Assembly: GCA_029204225.1 (NCBI GenBank)
Contig: MU835845.1
Location: forward strand, 1 to 35,690
DNA: 35,690 nucleotides
Source of the DNA: Diphasiastrum complanatum
Taxonomy: Eukaryota > Streptophyta > Lycopodiopsida > Lycopodiales > Lycopodiaceae
Reading direction: 5' to 3'
The notes below the pieces were generated by a model. It searched no databases and had not been told where the DNA came from. It saw nothing but the letters and a program-made list of their open reading frames with translations. Each line of letters starts with the position of its first letter. The first letter of the stretch is position 1. This document shows, one piece after another, positions 29,449 through 35,690 of this stretch. The position numbers and the translations under genes were made by a program.

Positions 29449-30320
29449 CCTTCATGTCAGCAGTATTTTCTCTTGCTCAGTCAAAATTTGAAAATGAGCG
29501 CATAGGCAAGAAACATGGGCTCCGACTCCAAAAAACTTTTGATGTTTGATCCAGCGCAAAAAAAGTTTTGTATGTGTTAATGCCGAAGCATACTAAAATC
29601 ATCAAAAATACACTATTTTTGATATGTTTTGAGCCCCCTAATGGTGTCTAATCCCTACCAAACTCATGACAGCTTAGGGACAGCTTCATTACATCTTTGA
29701 AAACGTCCATACCAATTATTGACTGATAATTTTGAGATCTACCCCAAAATTAGTCCAAAAAACATCAAAAAACCATGATTTTTGACCAATTTTGACCAAT
29801 TTTGACCCAAATTCATGGGGGAAATCCACAATTCGTGCCTTCAAATCCAAATCTTTGTAAATCCATTGCATGAAAGCACTAAAAGTTCTTATTCAAGTCA
29901 AACATGGTTCCATAGCCCATTTATGGTCCAAAAACCCCAATTTTTGGTCCAAAATCACTATCTAATCAACCTTTTGACTTTTCAACCAACATGCAATCAT
30001 TAAATTTTGTAATTAATGACTGTAAAATAGCAAGTACAATCTGGAAAACGTACTACACCAGATCCTATTATCAATTCCTTGCAAAACCACCAATTCTAGG
30101 TGAAAATTTCACTAAATTCATCAGTAATTCAATGATTTCCTTTAAAATTCATGGAACAAATCCACAATTATGATCTTTAGGCTGAAAGTACACCATGGAT
30201 CTGAGAATCCACCTACTTGAAATTGAATTCCAACACCTGGAAGAAGAAGCAAAGAGCTACACCAAAAGAACTGCAAAATCCAAGATCCTCAAGCTCCACC
30301 TCCTGGTAGATGTGATCCAA
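29449..30320 (-). other. Non-coding leader-like region
   Basis: This lies between the coiled-coil ORF start and the primer site at 30321 (minus orientation). It holds repeated TTTTGACCAA words (29787-29815) and AATTTTTGGTCCAAAA. No coding signal. Confidence 0.4.
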
Positions 30321-30332
30321 GCTCTGATACCA
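30321..30332 (-). promoter_or_regulatory. Perfect initiator-Met primer binding site
   Basis: The minus strand reads TGGTATCAGAGC, an exact match to the copia primer site, followed by TTGGATC. It is the best preserved primer site of the window and places an LTR to its right. Confidence 0.8.
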
Positions 30333-30600
30333 CTATAAGAACCACCAAGTGAAGATCTACAGGATTCCAATCGCATGCAAACCAAAAGGACACCTGTGGA
30401 GAATGAACCACCCAACCAATATGGAGAGGCTAGTCAATACCCTAACCAATCCACCCCAAGCCACAGTGAAGAACACAAGAGAGGAGAGGAAGAACTGGCT
30501 CAAGAATCACAATTCACAATAGGAGGATGGGCGAGTTTCCACTAGACCTATTCTTCTCAGAGAGAGAGAATATTCTTCTCAAGATAAAGAGAATATTTTG
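30333..30600 (-). repeat. LTR fragment next to the perfect Met primer site
   Basis: On the minus strand it ends ...GGTGGTTCTTATAG before TGGTATCAGAGC. It contains two AGAATATT(C) inverted words near 30567-30598, similar to the nGAAnnTTCn half-sites of heat shock elements. It does not resemble the E6 LTR at 26392-27652, so it may belong to another element. The right boundary is uncertain; it runs into integrase sequence. Confidence 0.4.
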
Positions 30601-30965
30601 ATTCCCTTGTACAGGACATGGACATAACAAGCGTCTTATCTTCCAGCGTTGTCGTTGTGGATCTGTTCTGCAGATGTACTGCTACAGCTATTGCCTCAGC
30701 CCATAATTGGCTTAGCAATCGAGCCTGTTCTTCTTTTTGCGACACCATTGTATTATGATGTGTTTGCAGGAGTGAACTGGTGTTCTATCCCCTGTTCTTG
30801 GCAGAATTTTGAAAATTCTTGCTTTTGTATTCACATCCAGTGTCATATCTGATGATCTGAATCTTCTTTGAGGTGTGTCGCCACGAACTTATTAAAGGAA
30901 TCAAACACTTCAGATTTCTTCTTTAGGTAGTAGATCGTGGTCATCCGGCTGTAATCATCTATGAA
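30557..30965 (-). pseudogene. copia integrase core fragment, frameshifted
   Basis: Minus strand: GSRYFLMFIDDYSRMTTIYY (second catalytic aspartate in FIDDYSR), KKKSEVFDSFNKFVATHLKE, then stops and shifts, EFSKFCQEQGIEHQFTPANT, and WAEAIAVAVHLQNRS. The E of the NGVAERRNR motif reads K. Both ends are cut: a TG/TA-rich tract lies on the right, LTR sequence on the left. Integrase inserts the DNA copy in intact elements. Confidence 0.8.
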
Positions 30966-30984
30966 CATTAGAAAATACCTCGAT

Positions 30985-31250
30985 CCTGAGAGCGAATGAA
31001 TGTATATGTATGTGTATGTGTAATGTGTGTGTATGTTTGTGTAGAAATACATATATGTATATGTGTATGATATGTTTATGTATATAATACGATGACATTT
31101 GTTTTGGGACTTTGACCTAAAAAAGAGTGTGTATGTGTATGTGTACCTGTATATATATGTGTGGGACTTTGACATAAAAAGTGTGTGTATGTGTATGTGT
31201 GTACGTGTATATTTATGTGTATGTGTGTATTCATATGTGTATGTGTGTGC
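30985..31250. repeat. Degenerate (TGTA)n/(TATG)n tract
   Basis: About 265 bp rich in TATGTGTATGTG words, with a ~40-bp block GGGACTTTGACNTAAAAA(G)NGTG occurring twice (about 31110 and 31163). Confidence 0.75.
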
Positions 31251-31294
31251 ATGATGCTATCGTATTGAATTCTATTTGAACTTTAACTTAGGAA

Positions 31295-31582
31295 TTAATA
31301 ATTTTTACTTTTGACATCACATTGTAGTAATGTTGTGTGCTTGGGTTTTCTTTGTATTTTGGAGGCACCTCCACTAGCACAATTTTCAACCACAATTGCA
31401 TTGTCACAGTATTTGGAAAAGCCAACTATCTTACTAAGACATTCTGCTGGAATGGACCACCATTTTGCCATTCCAACCACCATTCTGCCAGAATTAGCAC
31501 CCTTGATAGCTGGCACTTCACCCTCGCACCCAGCATTATGCAGGGGAAGGCCTGTAGCCCTCGGGCAAGGCCCTCCCAGCAC
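31295..31582 (-). pseudogene. Coding-like fragment of unknown family
   Basis: A minus-strand frame of 95 codons contains GRMVVGMAKWWSIPAECLSK, IVGFSKYCDNAIVVENCASG and KHTTLLQCDVKSKNY-stop. Composition is protein-like with several Cys and Trp, but no family is recognised. A plus-strand frame of similar length overlaps it, so the coding strand is not certain. Confidence 0.25.
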
Positions 31583-31599
31583 GGAGGGCCTCTCCCTTG

Positions 31600-31900
31600 T
31601 TGAGCCTTAAAGGCACTTGCCTTGGGGTTGCACCATGTGGCAACGGGCAGAGGGGCCAGCCATAAAGTTGGATTTTTGTGGGCGCAAGTGCCTGGCTATG
31701 TAGTCCTGAGCAGCCCGGGCGCCGGGTAGCCTAGCGCCAACCAGGTGGCACCGGCGGTGGGCGCCAGGCGGCCGCGACAAGGTGGCGCCAAATGCCGCGG
31801 GCAAAATGGCACCAAACAACCCCAAGTGGGCATGTGCATCGGGCAGTTGCAGGGGATGGCGTCGGGCACATCCATGCCCAAGCACACACTCATTTGAGGG
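31600..31900. other. GC-rich block in an AT-rich window
   Basis: About 300 bp with many GGCGCC, CGGGC and GTGGC words, far richer in G+C and CpG than its surroundings. Two repeated GGTGGCGCCA/GGTGGCACCG words are seen. Minus-strand frames exist but are Ala/Pro/Arg-rich, as expected from base composition alone. It may be a recent insert or an LTR fragment. Confidence 0.4.
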
Positions 31901-31995
31901 GTTTGCATATATATTCCCTCTGTGTAAAGCCATCGAAACGCTTATGAGTTATATATCTTGGTTGATCGGACACGTGGTGACCGGACATCCAAATT

Positions 31996-32047
31996 TAAAA
32001 AAAAAAAAAATTGCAGCAGCTCTTCCCCCCCCCCCCCCCCCCCCCCT
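31996..32047. repeat. Poly-A and poly-C runs
   Basis: A14-15 at about 31997-32011 and C22 at about 32026-32047, separated by TTGCAGCAGCTCTT. Confidence 0.9.
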
Positions 32048-33845
32048 TTCACACACACTTAAAACAATTTTATCAACGAGTCGTTCAGATGTGTTGTGAA
32101 GAACACTAAAATCCACGTGGATGAATGAAAATGTGGGAGTCGCAGGTTGTGTACCATATATATATATATAAAGGATGAGTATAGTATAATAGGGAATTGC
32201 AGGACAGAGGAAAAGCAGCAGGCAGTGCTAATTAGACACTACATTTCATCTCAGGTTTAGGTACAGATTGCCTGCCTATCTGACGGAAGGTAAGTTGTAA
32301 GTTGCTGCGTGCTCGTCCCTTACAGTTATCTGACATTGGGGCTTCCTATACCTATATTAAAAGGGGCCTAGACGTTCTTCATTTCAAGTATCCTGTCCCT
32401 GCTCGTTTTCTGATTTATCGACTGGTTTATAATATTCGCAGCATGCAGGGAAAGGAACACGGAATTGGAAACCTGTCGCACTTTTAGACGCGACTTTTGA
32501 TCAGCGATTGCAGGGCCTCTGATTATCATATTTTTTCCTAGTGTTGAAAATGCAGATTATATTTGCTACGACTTTTCCAGGAGATATCGAAGCTCTGATC
32601 ACATAAAGGCGGCTATTGATCCGGTGGCTATGTGTGCAAACCAAACAAGGAAGAGAGACGGAACCAACAAGGTATGCCCATGAGACTCCGACTTGGACGA
32701 TTTGTTGCAGCGAATCCTCTGCCGGAAAGAAAAAAATTACGGAATGTCTCGCCCACCAGCACATATATGTGCTTGATGGGAAAGTTAAGTTCGCTGAAGT
32801 TGATGTTGATGGTACAACTTTTGTGGATATGATGGCTCATGAGTAAGAATGAAAGCTGCAAATGCTGGAGGAGGACACTATTTGGTAGCTTCCTTTTCAG
32901 AAACAGATTCTTTATGGTGAGGTTTGGTAATAGCGTATCAAAATTATCCTCCAAGATCATCTCGATCTCTCCCAGTAGGGTGTTTAACGGGGGGACAAAG
33001 AGAGTAGTGCTCATTGCTTTTGTAAAAGTTACAGAAATGCAAGCTGTAAGCACTAAGGAAAGGAGGCTAGACTTGAGCAAGAAGCGAGATGGAAGGTGGA
33101 AGTCGTGATCAAACTTTACCTTCCAAACCTAGCCCAATCATTTGACACCCTTAGGATTTCGACGTCACTTCGTTGTTGCGTCAAAGAACAATATTGTAGG
33201 AAGGCCCCACTTTCTAACCTTCGTGCTCTCCATCAAAGAACAAAGACTGCAATGATCTTCAATAATATTTAACGCATTCAAGATCCAGCTATCCAACGCA
33301 AGAAATTCCCTCCATTTAATATTAGATGAAAAAAACAGCTAACAGATAAACTTCAATGATCACCTTCCATCACCTTAATATCCACCTTCCATTAGAACAA
33401 ACAAGCTAAACTTTAATTAGTAATTTTTAAGAATTCTAATAAAAGAGGACTGGGGGACCTTCAATGAGCATTTTTCTAAAATGAGCATTTTTCTAAAAAT
33501 TCTAATAAAAGAATTGGAAGGGGGGGGGGGATTTTGTCATCATGTAATTGGTTTAGCAAGAGATGCAAATGCAATTGAAGATGCTCTGGAATATTGTAGT
33601 ACATTAGAGTTCACTCAAGAACACGCTCAAACTTCACTTACTAAAGATTTGCACAGTAATATTTTGTAGCACAAAATGTCATTAATAGCGCTAGGCTACA
33701 TGCTTCATATGATCAAATAGTCTTGGTGTGCGTCAGTTCAATCTTGCAAGAATGGACCGTTCAGTTTCAAATTGACTTTGGGGACCACACTACTACAGCA
33801 CATTACAATGAGACCTCATTTAACATTACAATGAGACCTCCTAAT
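32048..33845. other. Unassigned region with weak coding-like pieces
   Basis: A plus-strand frame at 32616-32846 ends KKKITECLAHQHIYVLDGKV and KFAEVDVDGTTFVDMMAHE-stop, which looks protein-like. A plus frame at 32839-33108 has GGTKRVVLIAFVKVTEMQAV. Neither has a recognised family, a splice pattern I trust, or a partner. Two small direct duplications lie at 33466-33499 (ATGAGCATTTTTCTAAA) and 33802-33839 (ACATTACAATGAGACCTC). G10 is at 33521-33530. Confidence 0.3.
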
Positions 33846-33849
33846 GCTT

Positions 33850-33990
33850 AAGGATTGGATTCGACGCCAGTTCGACGGGACAGATTGGATCCGACGACGA
33901 GATTGGATCCGAGGGATTGGATCGGGCTTGAATCCAAGGGATTGGATCCGACAGGACGGGATCCGTGACATGATTGGATTCGACGGGTTT
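33850..33990. repeat. Minisatellite with core GATTGGATCCGA
   Basis: At least six occurrences of GATTGGAT(C/T)CGA-type units, spaced about 14-35 bp, with CGACGGGAC-like spacers. Divergent and non-coding. Confidence 0.7.
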
Positions 33991-34195
33991 GGTATGAAGG
34001 TCACACTCGACGCCCACCTAGATTCGACTCCCAGATTTGACCTCGACCACCCGTCAACGACCATCGGCTTTCTTCCTAAACCATCGGTTGCCATCCAAAC
34101 CATTGACCGAGGCGGATATATGCTGATCCTTTGTATATTTTCCGACGCAGAGTAAAATCCGACCCTTTGTATATTTTCGACCATTTGTACTGTCA

Positions 34196-34610
34196 ACTCC
34201 GAATTTTTCCAAAGACTCGACTTTTCCCAAAGACTCGAATTTTCCAAAGACTTGACTTTATCGGAAGACTCGAATTTTTCTAAAGACTCGAATTTTTCCG
34301 AGGACTCAAATTTTTCATAAACTCGAATTTTTTCGAAGACTCGAATTCCTCGAAGGATCGAAAGACCTTTGTATTGTCAACTCGAATTTTTCCGAAGGAT
34401 TGAACTGTCAACTCGAATTTTCCTGAAGGATCGAAGGACCCTTTGTATTGTCAAGTCAAATTTTTTAAAAGACTCGAATTATTCTGAAGACTCAATTTTT
34501 TTTAAAGACTCGATTTTTTTCAAAAGACTCGATTTTATTTTCCAAAGACTCAAATTTTTTCGAAGACTCAAATTTTTCCAAAAACTCGAATTTTTCGAAA
34601 GACTCAAATG
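34196..34610. repeat. 18-bp period minisatellite, about 19 units
   Basis: Consensus CGAATTTTTCCAAAGACT. Most units are exactly 18 bp, a few 17, 19 or 21, and three are interrupted by TTTGTATTGTCAACT or TGTCAACT. Since 18 is a multiple of three, the frames across it give repeated EFFRRLK-type hexapeptides. There is no independent sign of translation. Confidence 0.9.
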
Positions 34611-34721
34611 TTAGATATTTGAGATGCAAAATGTGCGAGACCGGCCATCGTCCCCCCGAAATCATCGACCGCCACCTAAATCGACCTCCATTGCCCATCA
34701 ACAACGAGCTCTCTTTACTAA

Positions 34722-34890
34722 TATATATATATATATAAACTTATGTACATTTTTGTGCATGTGTATGAGTGCACCCATGCATCCTCATCCCCTCACCCAT
34801 GCGTACACATTTTTTAAACTAAAAAACTTAGAGAGGAGGATGCATGTATGACCCCTCCCCATGTATCACCCCCTCCTCATGCATGCATAG
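34722..34890. mobile_element. Half-copy of the fold-back element
   Basis: After a (TA)n run it shares TTTTGTGCATG, CCCATGCATCCTC, CCCTCACCCATGCG, TTTTTAAACTAAAA, GAGGAGGATGCATGTATG and CCCTCCCCATG with the right arm of 24565-25129. Only one arm is present, so it cannot fold back on itself. Confidence 0.65.
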
Positions 34891-34949
34891 TGCACCTCCA
34901 CTTGGCCCCACCTCCCCCAATTTAAAATTCAAAGGCCTCTTTCTCCCTC

Positions 34950-35306
34950 TCCCTCTCTTTGTCTCTCCTTCCCTCCTCTCCAAGATCCATCTCTCCTGTT
35001 GTCCCTCTCAAGTGCAACTCTCCTTTCCTCCCTCTCAAGTGCAACGCAGTGCTCATCACCAGCTCCTCGGTCAAGATCCTGTGCTCCTACGCCAGCCTGA
35101 AACCCTCTGTGGGTGAAACCCTCTGCCCACAGTCCCGATCCTTGGGAGCTTCTCGGGCCTTCATTTGGCATCCAAAGCCTCTGCTGTTGCCTCTTCTGAC
35201 TGTGGCTATGGAAAACTAACATTGCTCTGAACGAAAAGTCCATCAACACCATCCGTTTCTTGGCCATTGATGTGGTTGAGAAGGCAAATTCAGGGTATCA
35301 ACGGAT
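34950..35306 (+). pseudogene. Transketolase N-terminal region (plastid type), frameshifted or partial
   Basis: The strongest match to a host gene: LNEKSINTIRFLAIDVVEKA, then NSG (35226-35294), is the start of the mature thiamine-diphosphate enzyme of the Calvin cycle and pentose phosphate pathway. Upstream frames are Ser/Ala/Leu-rich like a plastid transit peptide (FSGLHLASKASAVASSDCGY at 35155-35214). A one-base frameshift near 35215 and no single ATG joining both parts argue for a pseudogene. After NSG the HPGLPMG motif is missing; a possible donor (CAGG|GTATCA) lies there, so an intron is the alternative. Confidence 0.6.
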
Positions 35307-35599
35307 TTCCAGATGCCATCAGAAGGAGATCCGATGCATACAATGCACACGAATAGATTAAAATCAAGAGAGAGCAGCTTGAAAGCAGTACTCTTTCTGT
35401 TAATATTGATCTTTTGTTGCCTTGTTTTTGAAAGTCATTGAAAAAAATCTCCTATGGTGATATATCTCTGTATGCGTGGAATTTGTTTTTGTGTTGAGGT
35501 TTTTGTTCTTTTTGTGTGTCTTCTTGCAAGCTCGGAGACAGGAGGAAGGGGGAACCAAAGCAGAAGCGAAATTGTGGTGCAACCATGCCACCTTCTAAA

Positions 35600-35690
35600 G
35601 CTAAACCAAAAGCGAAATGAAAAAACAGTTGATGTCATCTGAGAAAGTAAATGAGCAACAGGTTCTGAAAGAAGCCTTGGAGGATCTTGG
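35600..35690 (+). other. Coding-like end of the window
   Basis: The plus strand reads SSEKVNEQQVLKEALEDLG to the last base, a protein-like, charged helix. It may be the start of an exon continuing outside the window. Family not recognised and no link to transketolase could be shown. Confidence 0.25.

Noticed and set aside
31607-31933. 108-codon minus-strand frame, Ala/Pro/Arg/His-rich
   Set aside because: The long frame is expected from the high GC content of this block; overlapping frames on the same strand are equally long.
34929-35267. 112-codon minus-strand frame opposite the transketolase region
   Set aside because: It is the antisense shadow of a CT-rich, Ser/Leu-rich plus-strand sequence with a clear transketolase match on the plus strand.

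Overview
This is a window of nuclear DNA from a land plant. It is AT-rich and gene-poor, and it is filled with degenerate Ty1/copia-type LTR retrotransposons, unusual LTR elements primed by tRNA-Asp, long (GA)n/(CT)n/(TA)n microsatellites, plant-type telomere-like repeats (CCCTAAA)n and, at the extreme right, a piece of a transketolase gene. No species call is possible from the sequence alone. A land plant with a large, transposon-rich genome fits best. No intact gene, rRNA, tRNA or CRISPR array was seen.

Layout. 1-2010: 3' half of a plus-strand copia element (E1) with a mutated RT active site and a deletion inside pol. 2340-2960: coding-like minus-strand fragment of unknown origin. 3220-3370: cluster of imperfect palindromes. 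3603-4607: two copies of a copia LTR, both in minus orientation, with the last codons of RNase H between them. 4610-9330: mostly unassigned, with a tandem repeat at 7195-7500 and a 68-70 bp duplication near 7900-8040. 9430-13265: a segment bounded by a ~165 bp inverted repeat and holding two tRNA-Asp-type primer binding sites with adjacent LTRs (minus strand) and a non-coding internal repeat array. 13887-14224: exon-like minus-strand fragment. 14390-17924: copia element E2 (plus) with both LTRs. 18828-~22375: related copia element E3 (minus) with both LTRs and two internal deletions. ~22500-24268: copia element E4 (minus), truncated in RT.

24283-25456: microsatellites around a large fold-back (palindromic) element whose half-copy recurs at ~34722-34890. 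25460-26394: 5' end of copia element E5, interrupted in gag by a 1.26 kb LTR of another element (E6, minus). E6 carries a polypurine tract and, beyond it, a decayed coiled-coil ORF. 30321-30965: a minus-strand LTR end with a perfect initiator-Met primer site, beside a broken copia integrase. 31600-31900: an isolated GC-rich block. 33850-34610: two minisatellites, the second with an 18-bp period. 34950-35300: broken transketolase N-terminal region.

The genes do not form a pathway. The window is a nested graveyard of retroelements. Its most interesting features are structural: repeated CACACGTGTG palindromes in the copia LTRs, repeated pol deletions of the same general kind, the tRNA-Asp-primed non-coding elements, the coiled-coil ORF next to an LTR, and the fold-back family.
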